Source: Echinostoma caproni | Lineage: Eukaryota; Platyhelminthes; Trematoda; Plagiorchiida; Echinostomatidae | Direction of reading: 5' to 3' | Assembly: GCA_900618425.1 (NCBI GenBank) | Contig: UZAN01039995.1 | Span: 33,802-97,801, forward strand | DNA length: 64,000 nucleotides | Part shown: positions 38,239-49,795 of the stretch, piece by piece | Layout: each line of letters opens with the position of its first letter | How positions within the stretch are numbered: position 1 is the stretch's first letter | Notes under the pieces: model-generated | Seen by the model: only the letters and a program-made list of their open reading frames with translations | What the model was told of the DNA's origin: nothing | Database searches by the model: none | Translations under genes and position numbers: made by a program

Positions 38239-38289
38239 TGACTTTGATTGAAGTGGTATTTCTCAAATTCAGTGAGTTAGATATCAAAC

Positions 38290-41200
38290 ATAGATTATTA
38301 TTAAGAAACCTCATTTATCTTAATTTCCCCGGGTTATGAAACATTTCCATTTTGCTATTCAATAGAGTTGTTATAATTGATTATATGTCGGATGAAATAA
38401 TGCCTCATAGCAAACATCCGAGGTGGCAAGGGTTTATGGAAATTATTTGGGATAATTCTTCATTTATTCCTATTAGAATATATTGCGTTTTCATGCTTGA
38501 TAAAGTTTGCGTTTTTCATGTTCAGATCATTTAATCTTAGCAGCCAAGGTCACGCACGTTTAATTGACAATTATGCAGCCTAGAAACTACTTAGACCCCA
38601 GTAGACAAGATATAAATTATTGTCTATACATAAAGCATTAAAACAAGTAATAAATATAATGAAACTCCCTATGATCATAGAGAAAATATTTCAGTGCATC
38701 ACAATCGACCAGTACTGTAACTATAGAAATCCATTTGCTAACAGTAGTATGTAATTGTCAACTGAAATTTACCTCGTTCAACATTGACATTGCTGCAACT
38801 GTCATGCGTCTTTCTTCTTTCATAACTTCAAAGGTGCAATCAAAAAGTAAATAAGGCGGGAAATTTCGTCTCCTTTATTTAATGAGTCATTATGCCATAT
38901 TAGACATGAAAGTTCATATGTTTGACTCCAACATCTTCCGCTGATATAGATGTATTTTCCGAAACGAGAGCAAATTGATGAAATTGATAAACCCATATAT
39001 ATATATATATTAAATAAAACAAATAGTAGTTAGATGATAATGATTGCATTCAGAAAAAAAGTGATGGACTATAGTCATTCTAACATAACAGACGGATTCT
39101 TTGGATATGACTAAAGAACGTTAAACTTGTCATTGATCGAGCGGAGTTAGCATATGAGGATAGGTGCGTATAATGTAGAGTGAAATGAATCCATTTGATC
39201 AAGCGAATACAAAAGGTCATGAAAATTTAGTCTTTTATCACACTTCTCCGGAACATCTCAAATTTATTACTACTTTTATTACTTTTAGGATTTCTTTGAG
39301 CAATTTGACCCACTCCAACTCTTATAGTGGTTTGTTCTGTTCAGAAGATTGTATGGGTATTGCGTACTTATGAAATTATCCTGTATGAGTCATTTGTCAG
39401 AATCCAGGTGTTATTAATTTATCGAATAGCAGGCGTGATGCTTTTTTGAGTAACTTCAACTACAGGGAATTTAAGAGCGTCATGCGCAAAGGCGGTTAAA
39501 CGTGTACATGCACTTGATTCACAATCGAAACACAAATACATTTGAAAGATTAAAAAACGTTAGTGAATAGTAATAAAGTTCATCGCAAAGTCCTTCCAAA
39601 TGAGAGGTCTATTTCTATTTTCAATTTCAAAGTGTAAACGCCTGTCCCAAACGTCATTATGATCTGCTTGGTTTACTTCATCTTTTCTTTTTCTGCATAA
39701 CTACGATAATGAGCTTTGAAATACTCGCATTCGTTAGTTCAGGTGAATAAGAAAAGGCTTGAAGCCTGCTGCACGTGGCATAATATGTACACACATATTG
39801 AGATTTAAATTAATCTTCTCTAATCTACGGTCAATTTGGTCATCAGAAAACAGCATCATTTGATACCAAATCTATATGAAATGACAGCTAGATTGAAAAC
39901 TTCCAAATAATTTGGGTTTCACTGACTCAAGTTTTATGCTTCAGGGCTTATTATTACCAAGTGTATTTCAACTGAACCAAAGTTATGCTTTTGCCTTATT
40001 CTTTCAGAAACCTCTATGAGCAACGCGTCTACAAATCTGCTGAACTCTTAATAAAGGGTTCTCAGATAAAGTATTTCAATTTACTACAGTTTTTGCAAAT
40101 CCGTAATACAATTTATTTATTTTTGGAATCACTTTCATATAATCTTGTGCAGGAATAGCTTTGAAAACATTTCTTCTGTAAGCCAAAGATTGTCATTCCC
40201 AGTACGGAATATAGTCGAGGTAAAATCATTGGAGAACAAAAGTAAATTCCATATCCACAAGGCACTTCGCCCAAAAAGTAAATAAAAAAGCTAATGCAGC
40301 GAGTCAAAGGCTAAACTTTATTTGGATAGCAACTAAATTGTCTTGTGTCCTTCTCGGATTTTGCTAGTATTACTTTGTCTACGAGTTTTTCAGACATATT
40401 TTAAATGTTTCTTTTTGTTCTCTTTTTTCCGTCATCCATAACAAGAAGCGAGAGCGTTTCTAATTTAGGTATAATCCCCCATCACCTGTCTTTACAGTGC
40501 CTGGTGTAACAAGCTAATGATAAACATTATCCTCGCAGTAACGTAAATCAGTCTGGGTTATTTACTTTTGTAAGTTTTCATCATTACTCACAAATGGTGG
40601 CAGGTCATCCTGTAATCAACTTTCAATTTTGAAGCTTAAATTTTCATAACGAACATATTTAATGTGAGCTAAGCTTGTTCAGTGGTATTTTATTTGAAAT
40701 GAAGATCTGAGATATATGGAGTATTTGATATGATTGGATGATGAATTCGCCATGCTAATCATCTTTTGCAGATCAGACTTAGCCAGGTAAAAACAGCTGT
40801 CGGTTTTTCAGATCACCCTTCATTTACAAGACGAACTCATTATCTAATCAAATTAAGATATACGAGAACTGCAAAAGCCCGTTTTCTCCGCAGACCAGGA
40901 AAATTGGCATTTTGTAAAACGCAGCCACTCTAGAACACTCAAGTTTTATTAACATGTTACTGTCTGCTAGAAGTCATTCAAATAAATACCTCCGCTTGCA
41001 TTGAAAGTGATTTCAGTTGCACGAATCTATCGCATAATCTGCTTAATCATCTGTCCAATCTGATAGTGCTAACGCCTGTTGTTATACAACCGAATCGAAT
41101 GTCTACATATTATTCATACTGCTCTCATCGAACACTCAATGAGTCGGTTTCACTTAACATCAACGGGAAAACGTTTGACGTCCAACAGAATAAAACTCTA

Positions 41201-41820
41201 ATCATGTGTGACATTTTCAATAAAATATTTGAAGGAATGAGTCCATTCAGAATAACTTTCTGATCATTAGATGAATATTAGTTTTTCCTCCTGCTGAGTT
41301 GTGTTGTTGCAAGTGTGTGTTGCAAGAATATTCAGTTTTTACTCAAGCTTACTCTATGCAAGTTGTAGAGTATATACATCAATTAAATGATTAATTTCGT
41401 CACATATGGATCAGAAGAGAAGCGTAATAATAAACGATAACACAATTGCTCTCCCTCGGTGGTCTCGTCAACAGTGCTAATTTATGTGCATCCGAATGAG
41501 AATCAGACCTGGAACCGCACAAGTAATTGCTCAATCCATCTTTGGGGGCTTGCTCGGGGTATCTAATTTCATTTTTCTAATCAATGAACACCAAGGTTAC
41601 GACCCACTCGGAAACATTCAGAACATGACCATTTGATACCTTGTGAGTTCTCAAAACGCGGAGATAATCGCTCTACACAAAAGAAATTCCTCATGAAAAT
41701 CGTTTTCCTCAGATGATGTAGGTCGAAAATCATAAATTGAAATACATTTACCTTATGTATATGGTAAATATTTTTGCACTTCCGTTTGAGCATTCCAAAT
41801 GCATCCATTTACCATTTTCA
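38290..41820. other. Gene-free AT-rich stretch
   Basis: No supportable exon or transposon domain. A (TA)n microsatellite is at 38995-39011. The stretch ends at a strong splice acceptor-like site (TTTACCATTTTCAG) that opens the candidate exon at 41822. Confidence 0.35.
38995..39011. repeat. (AT)n microsatellite
   Basis: Uninterrupted AT dinucleotide run. Confidence 0.9.
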
Positions 41821-41821
41821 G

Positions 41822-41904
41822 CACCATCATCCGTTTCGGTTATAAAAATGTCACATCGTGAATACCCTGTGAACGACAGTTTTGTTTATCAACCATCTTA
41901 CATG
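41822..41904 (+). CDS. Candidate internal coding exon (83 bp), unidentified gene
   Basis: It is bounded by a strong acceptor (CATTTACCATTTTCAG) and a strong donor (CATG|GTGAGT). One frame is open throughout, entering in phase 2 and leaving in phase 0. It encodes PSSVSVIKMSHREYPVNDSF then VYQPSYM; the other two frames contain stops. The peptide is too short to assign to a family. Neighbouring exons were not recognised, which is normal if introns are long. It could also be a chance pairing of splice-like sites. Confidence 0.35.
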
Positions 41905-44900
41905 GTGAGTTCACGAGGACTTCACAACAGAAATTCACCACGAATCAATCCTCTTATTCTCCTTCCCGCCAGGTGGATTCGTCAATTGTATGGGCACGCA
42001 TTTGAGGTCATCAAAGGTCGTCGGATGAACAATACTCCCTAATTGTAACATTTTCTATCACGAATCGACTGCACAAGAGAAGAAAGAGATAACGACTGAG
42101 ACTGTTTCACTCATGCGAACCGTTAACGCTGATGACCTTGCGTGTTCTCTCCCCGTCGCCAAACGCCCCACCTTTATCTGCCATCAAGAGCTGTGAATTC
42201 TTTACTTTTGTCCCATTTAAAGGACCGAGGGACTCCACCAAATGCTACCTACCGCTGTCACTTCTAGCTCATAAAATCATCCTCAGTGTGCATTTTTGTA
42301 ATGCCCACACCTAAACCTTCTATTAAGTCAATTCAGATGATTATCCATCTCACACACCTGAAATTCACATAAAAATACAATAAGAGAGTATGAATTTAGG
42401 TGTGCAGCAGACTGGATTGGGATCAATCTAAGTATGACCGAAACCAATAAAACAATAAAAGAAAACTGTCAATTAAAAAGGGCACACGTTTTCTTCGCTC
42501 TTTCCCAATTTAAGTGTTTTTGACTGCTTCTTACTCTGGTATTATAATTGTTCCACGCGCACTTGGTACATCTTTAAGAACGTAAATTTGACTGGTGTGC
42601 TCGCAATACGGCCTGGTTGAGGTCAGTGACATTGATTGCACCGTAGTCGAGATGATTCGCTTGCAACCTAAAAATCACAGTGCAAAGGCATCGAGATATC
42701 AAATTGCAAAACCTGGACCGTCACCTTTTAAGATTTGAAAATCAACTAAAACCTAATTAGAAAATGAATTGCATTAACAAACGAACAACTATTTTCCGTC
42801 AATTACCAATTATCTTGCCAGAAAATCTCAGAGCACTGAACTCTACGCAATATTTTGAACTTTTACACCATTCGTCTGCTGAAAACTAAGCACACAGCAA
42901 AATATTTCTCTTTGTGGTAATTCAAAAGTTAATTAATAACAATTTGTATACACTCCGTGTACTATGAGGTGTACTCGTTTGACACCCATCAGTGTATTCA
43001 ATCGGACAGATAACTACGCCCTGTTTTGGATGACTGTTTTGAAATCCACGTCCCAATCTCCATAAAAATTTACGCTTGCAGATTTTCGAGGCACCTAGGC
43101 ATACACACATATGCATACGTGTATAAACACAAACATGCAACATGCACCTAATCCCTATTCCTATGTCAGGCTGTTTGTTTGTGGGATTTGATGGCTTTCA
43201 CAGGAGCACGGTCGGAACTGTATGGCAGAAAATACTGCATAAACAAACTGCCAGAATAGCCCAGTGAATGCTTTTCTTTTTGTTTCTTACTTCCCAAAAG
43301 GGAACATTTTTGCAAGTGTTTAAGATCGAGCGTGTTTCTGCCCGACCGCTGATAAACCACCATGGGGAAAAAACAGACTGAAATTTATTCAGCACGTGGC
43401 ACCTTTTATGCTTGGCGCAGGTAGACCGTCCAAAATTTCGTTAATTTTGCATAGCCTGTGCTCCTAACCGCTAAGGATGAATTATCCAACTTTGAAAGAG
43501 CTAGACTTAGGAATCGAGAAGAATGAGGCAAATAAATCACTTCACCTGGGAATCAAGCCGTGTGTCTTTTTGCCCTTTCCCACCCCCGAATCTGAAAACA
43601 ATTATGCTCTAATGGGGATGCAGCCAAAATGTTCCGGCTTTGTGCGGCTGTGTTTCATAGAGGAAGACTAGGATAACTGGTTGCGAATTAGCACCGGCCT
43701 TTGTTAGTTTCACTTTTATACTCTTGTGATTACTGGACGAAGGAAACGTTTACGCTTCAAATATTCTCACATGCCCTAAATCGGTGAGGCACGAGGATGG
43801 AATAGATAAACATCCCCACTAACCACACAACATCTGCGATTGCTTACCATGATAAGGACAGGCGGTGCAACCACCGAATGTTTGGATTTTAGATGTATCC
43901 TGGTCCGTGTACCACAGTAGGCTAGTTATGCATAAGCATTGTTGAACAAAATAGGGGAATCGACAGACTTAAGCAATAGCCTAAAATTTTTATTCGAACC
44001 TCAATGGACAAGACGCGTTAACATATATAATAGTGTGTTCCTCGTCACGTTATCTGTTTCTCTAGATAACTCAGTAAAATGTTCTGAAGGGAATTAATCG
44101 GTCATGGCAAATTCATGTTAGACTGAATCTTAGTCAATGTTTGAAAAGCTTTGGCTATATCTGAAGTAAATGGGATCATTCCCGAAGGTTATATCTCTTT
44201 ATTTATTATTGACATCCCCAAATGGCGATTCTCTATGTCTACCATACACTTTTACATTATGTTGTTAGTCAGATTACGATAGATAACGGTCTCGTGTTTG
44301 AGTTGTAAAATGCCAGTGTCCTCTCTGGGGTTCCTATCCAAGCATGAACGCTTTCATACTATGCACGCTCTTCAGCTTATGCCACACCGGGACTATCGAT
44401 CTTTTCACATTTTGATCAATCATTCAAATAAGGAATAACGAATCTGCCATTTAGTATGTAAATGGACTTCCGAAGCGAGTTTTTCTCAGAATCCACCAAA
44501 ACCCCCAGCCCCCACTCCGAATGAACTTCAAAGGCTAATGATATTTGCTCAACTCACGTTGTTGGACAGATAACAGAAGACAACGGTATTATACTTCTTC
44601 CAAGCTCTTAGGAATTAAACTGTTCAATGTTATCCGATTTGAAAACAATGTTTTCCGGTCATAGATTTGAATAAAGAACTCAGAAACATGGGGTTGCACA
44701 ACAAACAGAAATTTACTGGAATTTGCCGAGGCGCTAGCCATTCCTACCCCCAAACTCGATCTGTGCGAACAACGAGATTGGATAGTCACATCAGCTTTGT
44801 CTTGGTGATTAACCCCCTACCCTCTCCCGTTCTTTGCACTACTGTGTCGTGTTGTGCGTTGTGATTAGTAATCATGTCTTCATCTCCCGGTAGTTACCTC

Positions 44901-46030
44901 ATTGGCCATATAAAAGTCACTTTCACTGCAGATGCAGCGAAATGACCATGGATACATTGTGTAAACTCGTGTTATCCGATTTGTAAATATAGAAGACCTG
45001 CTACCGTCGATGATTACCGCTATAAACACGCTCAGTGTTGAGCATGTTCATCTAATTTGACAGAGTGAAAACTGAACAGTAAATAAAAAATTAAAATACA
45101 TTATGCATGTTAAGCATATCTTGCCCCGAAAAGGAAAAGTCAGCAGACAATACCTAGGTTGTTTTTTCTCCGGTATATCAAATAATGAAATCGGATACGC
45201 ATCACGTATGAATAGTGGATTTCAATGTTTTTCTCAGCATCTCTGAAATTGGTGTCGATGTAAAATATTATATTAGAATTAATTTTCTAAGGTAGTCTGG
45301 AACTATTCCTGCACTAATAAAAACAAACTGAATGTATATATGGATCTTGGATACGCCTGCGTGAGGGACAGTATGATGGAGAAAAGCTCCAATGAGTTCC
45401 ATATCGATAGATGAGTTTTCAACAATTTTGTTATAGTAATAAATAGGTTCAATAATGGTTGGACAAATGAAATAGAATGCTCTTCAAAGTTGATAGAAAT
45501 AAAAGACGATGTATGATGAGGTCGGACAAGAACACCAAATTATGATTCTTAAGATTTTTCAACTAGAGATATCACAACAAATTTTAAAAAGTGATTGCTT
45601 TTTGTTAATCATCGTTGAAACTCCACTTTTACGTGTGATCCCTAGTCAATTACATACGCTTATAATCACAAAGCACTGACTTGAGACTCACTGCTGTTAG
45701 AACTCAATAGCAGCTCTTAACTGACGACTAGACGGCGGTTAAAACTCAGTAATTCTCCCATGGAATGTACCGGTCACCTCAAGCTGAGGTTGCGGTTGAT
45801 TACAATAATCGGTTCGGTTTATTCGCATGTTGTCTTCAATAATAGTCAATTAGTTCACTTCCAACGATGTTAACACGGAAGAATGCATTTATTGTGTAAA
45901 CTACCATTGAATTCTTTCGCTTAATGAGGTCTTCTCTATGCAGATGTAAACCAAGTAAACCAGATTTTCATTCATATTTAGCGTTGTCACTTGTGAGTAG
46001 GTTTATGAGATGCACTGAATTGATTTTGAT
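41905..46030. other. Gene-poor stretch
   Basis: The frame following the 41822-41904 exon stays open to about 42042 but past a strong donor, so it is probably intronic. Other open frames (42132-42314 plus, 43198-43395 minus) have no recognised domains. No transposon domain was recognised. Confidence 0.3.
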
Positions 46031-46035
46031 TGCAC

Positions 46036-46080
46036 GTCTTTCAGACTTCACCTCCGCACAAAATCCTCACTTGACTCGGT
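46036..46080 (-). repeat. Fragment of SINE family B tail
   Basis: GTCTTTCAGACTTCACCT followed by CGCACA and ATC matches the tail-end segment of the SINE at 60893-61083 (same orientation). The remainder of the element is absent. Confidence 0.5.
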
Positions 46081-46738
46081 AAGTACAGTTTAGTACTTCC
46101 CGTGTGAATTTCATTTTCTAAACTGCCGATTTTGCTTGATGGTTAAGTCTGTGAGGTAACGTGAATGCAAATATATTTAAAAATGAAACTTCATGGTTTA
46201 TTTGCTAGATCACTGCCCATTCACCTTAGCCCAGGATTCACTGGCCGCTACAGTTATGCGTAATATGAACTTATTTTCACTCATTTGATATACAACCCAT
46301 ATTCTTATTATGTTGAAAGTTTTTGAAAAATTCAATCAAAAGACTTCACAGGAACAACCATGGGAATGCAAGGCCATTTATGAATTCCTTTCAGCGAGTG
46401 TATTCATGTTTCTTATGAATTACTTGCAACTGTTAGAATAACAAGTAATTATATGCTTTTGTCCCCATCAGGCTATTAATAGATGCTCTCTAATTGTTTT
46501 AAACGTACAATGACATGTATCCATTTCAGTGCTATAGATAAGCGTCTAAAGAACAGCGGATGCCTCACTGTTATTACAATCTATTGAACAGTAAGTTAAA
46601 TGCCTTACCTCCGACTGGTAAAGAGTGAAGCTCACCATGAACCATTCATTATTTCCCACCGTTATTTGATAAATAGAGAACGTTGAACTCCATGATGGCA
46701 ATGACTTTGTTACGGCCGCCCTTTCGCAACTGTCTTAC

Positions 46739-47008
46739 ACGCGTATCGTTCAACCGAAAAACTTCGTGATCCCGAAATTCGTACGTTTCATCATCGCAAA
46801 TCCAACAATTAATCGAAACGTCCCATAATAATAGAACACAAGGAATACCGATCATTAGTGGAATCGCGTATAATACGGTGCCTGAAAATTTACAATGATA
46901 TAATAAATTTCGTATACATACTTGACCGTGATCCTCAGTAGGCGGACCGTACAATGGTAAACGAACAAGTGGAGTGTTATTGCTCAATCGAGCGGAATCA
47001 AACGACAA
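46739..47008 (-). CDS. Candidate first exon(s) of a PAP2 / lipid phosphate phosphatase-like membrane protein
   Basis: Open minus-strand frame containing LPLYGPPTEDHGQ, then one strongly hydrophobic segment GTVLYAIPLMIGIPCVLLLW, then CWICDDETYEFRDHEVFRLN. In lipid phosphate phosphatases the first membrane helix has a GLP/GIP motif and is followed about 18 residues later by FCxDxS(I/T).YP(Y/F), which the ICDDETYEFRDHE stretch resembles. The frame runs to a consensus donor (CGT|GTAAGA) at 46738/46739. A possible 40-bp mini-intron (46882-46921) has GTATGT and ATTTTCAG borders, but its phase does not fit without a weaker donor, so it may be retained. No initiator ATG is visible; an in-frame TGA lies just upstream. 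Catalytic motifs (KxxxxxxRP, PSGH, SRxxxxxHxxxD) would be on later exons at lower coordinates, and I could not find them. Confidence 0.4.
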
Positions 47009-47889
47009 TCAAAATCGCTATGCTTTACAGGAATAATAATAAATGGTACAGATAAACAAAGGCCAGATTAAAAGAGAGAAGAGGAAATGCCACTCACAAA
47101 AACCTATCTGAGTCGTCAAAATGTTGTTTTCATCATCATCTACGGTGCTTCAGCCACCGTAACAGACCTACTGCAAGACTATGGAAGTTGATAACCCAAA
47201 CCAAAAAATTAAACAATTAACCAAAAGTGATCTCAAGCCAACTAGCTGACAATAAAGCTGCTTATTATCTCAGTCGGGTGATTATAACGAGGGTTGATCG
47301 AAGTATCATGTGACCCGGAGCAATTCGGTAAAAGTTAATAAAACCGATCATTCGCCACCATGTACAAATATATCGACACGTTTAGAGAGCAGGTAATTTC
47401 TTTGGTGCAATATGTTGTACAAAATGCAGCCATTTCAAATTTTAAGAGTGCCAGTATAATAACTGAAGGTATCGTCCTGAAGTGGAACAAAACGTTTTGA
47501 GCAAAAACTTTGAGTTCCTGGTGAATTTACTGATGCATAATGACTCGTGTTGAGACTTTACGTGCCCGGAACATTCAGTTCTAGATGCGTGTTTCACAAA
47601 TCTTTTACTAAACAACCTTACTGTATTCTGTTCCCTAACAACAAACATGGTGTTATTTTCGAACAGCTTCTTCAATCTAACACGAATAACTCATATCTTT
47701 GCAATTCATTTTAAAGGATGCAAATGATGGCAAGCATTTTTCGAACACCAATTTCCTTTCGAACATGGAATAAGTTCACCAAACTGGTCATCTATTTAAA
47801 GCCATCTGGATCAAGTCAAGTCAAGTCAGTGAATCGATACTGGGGTGGCTGAGGCGTGTGGAAATCACTTGCTACGAAATAAAATTGTT

Positions 47890-48210
47890 GAAAAGTTTGC
47901 AAAGTACAGGAGAAAGGAAGGCCGCACATTCCTTTAAAACATCAAGTGAGACTCCACCAGGGCCACTAAACTAGGGCGAATATAATCGAGTCAGTTCGTG
48001 TAAAATTTCGAAAGGGAAGACGCTGGCAACAGGATCAATCATATTTGTCACCTCTGATTAAGGCCTCTCTATAGCCTCTGCAAGTGCAGAGTGTGATGAC
48101 TTGATGCCAGAAATTTGCATGAGGACTTGCAATGCACCACGATTACCTTTGTTGTCAATCCAAGCATGAGCATTCAAAGAGTTGAATCTACGAACTTAAT
48201 CCGTGATGGA
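47890..48210 (-). pseudogene. Non-LTR reverse transcriptase fragment (N-terminal RT region)
   Basis: On the minus strand the frame reads AWIDNKGNRGALQVL and then, past a stop, VASVFPFEILHELTR, a stop, and GPGGVSLDVLKECAAFL followed by SPVLCKLFNNF. The last part is the diagnostic 'GPDGI....LK.CA..L.P.L..LF' block at the start of the RT domain in CR1/Jockey-type LINEs. Homology fades after a stop at about 47880, and the remaining domain is not recognisable downstream. It may belong to the same broad family as the remnant at 1-1240, but the two do not overlap, so this cannot be tested here. Confidence 0.7.
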
Positions 48211-48289
48211 TTCAGAAGGAACCCGTACCTGATTGTGCTCATGCATTGAGAAGGCACAGCTTTCCTAAGATTAATTTATTTGAGTTTTG

Positions 48290-49475
48290 GGTAGAGGAGT
48301 CGATCGTGATGGATAACATGTTCTTCTTGAGGGACAACTAACATCGTACCAAACTCTCATGTAAATTGTTAAGTGACCACAGAAAATGAAAGGGTTAAAA
48401 ATGGAAATCAAATAAAGTTGGATTAACAAATCTTGAAGTTTTCTATAGTACGCCGTCGGACTTGAAACTTGTGATCACGACTTAGGGAAAAGAGATGTTT
48501 TGTTCAGCTAAAATGGTCGTGGGGAGTTTTAAAATGGAGCAATCAGACATCCCTACCGGATGTGGTATTCTACACCAAGAAGATGAGAAAGGTTGAGCAT
48601 ACCTAAATTTAGACATGCATCGGATCTGGTGGGAATGGTGATCAGGGAACGGTTATCAGAAATGGCAGTCACCACAAATAATGCAACGTGAGGTATTTAC
48701 ATGTTCAATCAATATACACATATAGTTTACAATTACTTGTGATTGGCTGTTTACGGGCTCGCCCATCATCCGAAACAGCCACAAGATGGGCTGGCTATGC
48801 TGGCTACGACCGTGGTTATCTACTCTCTCCTGTGCTTTGTAATTCCAGGTACACTGACTGCATGGCGAGGCAACCATCCCAATGGATGAATACTACCCAC
48901 GCTGATCAAGAAAAGGGGTACAGGGAGTACAGGAAGAACCATTCTTGGTCATTTAGTAGATTCAAGCTATCAAATTAGACCAGAAGCAATGTTCAACGTA
49001 CACTATTTTTTGCCCCAACCCCTCTAAGGCATGGCGCTTTTACACGCTAGCCACCGCTGAGACCATAGGCAAGTGCTTTTCCACGCCATTACTATGCACA
49101 CAAAAGCGACTGGTTCAAGCTCTCCACTTACTCTGACCCCCAAATTGATCATCAACGTGAGCAACACCACTAACACCACTCCAATCACAATCAATCTCAT
49201 CTGAACACAGACACATGGCTTGCCCCACCCCTTCCCTCTCCCCATCCCGAATTTCCTTTCGACCCAGCTTGAAAATGTGTCCCCACTATCAATAAAGCTA
49301 TCAATATGCTGGGTTCAGGCACGGTTATGAATCCTTGGAAAACAATTGTTCGCCTTCGGACTGGTGTTCAAATGTTACAATGGGTTTATGCCGGAATTTC
49401 ATAGTGATTGATTAGAACTGACCATCCTCCAGACTTCAACTTTAAGCGCATTTCCCAGCACTTCCGCTCAACTAC
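48290..49475. other. Probable old retroposon-rich stretch, unassigned
   Basis: G+C-richer patches at 48740-48900 and 49010-49320 contrast with the surroundings. The second ends GCTTGAAAATGTG followed by ATCAATAAAG, similar to the 3' tail of SINE family A (CCTGAAAATTG...TTCAATAAAAG), which suggests a related retroposon on the plus strand. No domain is recognisable. Confidence 0.3.
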
Positions 49476-49672
49476 CTTTTTTATCCTTTTTATTTTTTTA
49501 TTTTGACTTTATCTCATTGAATACATAATGAAATAACTTTCAGGAAGGACGAAAAGGTCAACCAAAAGCTACCGTGCAACGCAAAATGGGGAAAACCAGT
49601 GGGTGGTGTAGGGATTCGGGCAAATCCACCGGGGTGGCAAGTTTGTGACGTTAACACCCGGCCACCACCACC
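49476..49672 (-). repeat. tRNA-derived SINE (family A, copy 2)
   Basis: On the minus strand it starts GGTGGTGGCCGGGTG and TTAACGTCAC, matching copy 1 (GGTGGTGGCCCGGTGGTAAC). It shares the degenerate B box region (CCCGAATCCC), TTTTCCCCATTT, CCTTCCTGAAAG and TATTCAAT. It ends in an A-rich tail (TAAAAAAATAAAAAGG), which marks the 3' end and supports retroposition. It begins only a few bases after SINE B of the same orientation, so the two may have been mobilised as one dimeric unit or inserted side by side. Confidence 0.75.
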
Positions 49673-49675
49673 CCA

Positions 49676-49795
49676 CACACTCGGAGGCAATAGACTCGAG
49701 TTTCGTTCTTATTAGAACTCATCAGGGGTGCCTATCCACTCTGGACCCATTGCATGGAAGGCGTGTGTCTTACTATTATGCCAACTAGTTGGTGT
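49676..49795 (-). repeat. SINE (family B, copy 1) carrying a hammerhead ribozyme
   Basis: Minus-strand head TAGTTGGCATAATAGTA (49771-49787) corresponds to the A-box head TAGCTGTATGGCTCAGTAGTA-type sequence of the copy at 60893-61083. The B box is deleted, and the sequence then aligns with that copy through the ribozyme region and its flank. It precedes SINE A directly. The element would be transcribed by RNA polymerase III from the A and B boxes if complete. This copy lacks the B box, so its own transcription is doubtful. Confidence 0.65.
49693..49725 (-). ncRNA. Hammerhead ribozyme, type I, minimal stem III
   Basis: Minus-strand core in order: CTGATGA; helix II GTTCT-AATA-AGAAC (5 perfect pairs); GAAA; stem III ACTC-GAGT, a self-complementary 8-mer with almost no loop; then C, giving the GUC cleavage site. 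All invariant core nucleotides are present. Outer stem I can form GGC/GCC and GGA/TCC pairs (within about 49682-49738), but the four positions next to the core are unpaired, which may weaken cleavage. Short stem III hammerheads are known from schistosome Sm-alpha SINEs and Penelope-like elements, and usually act efficiently as dimers. Self-cleavage is inferred, not shown. Confidence 0.85.

Noticed and set aside
43722..43740. CTCTTGTGATT, another partial spliced-leader match
   Set aside because: Only 11 bases and no supporting snRNA-like context.
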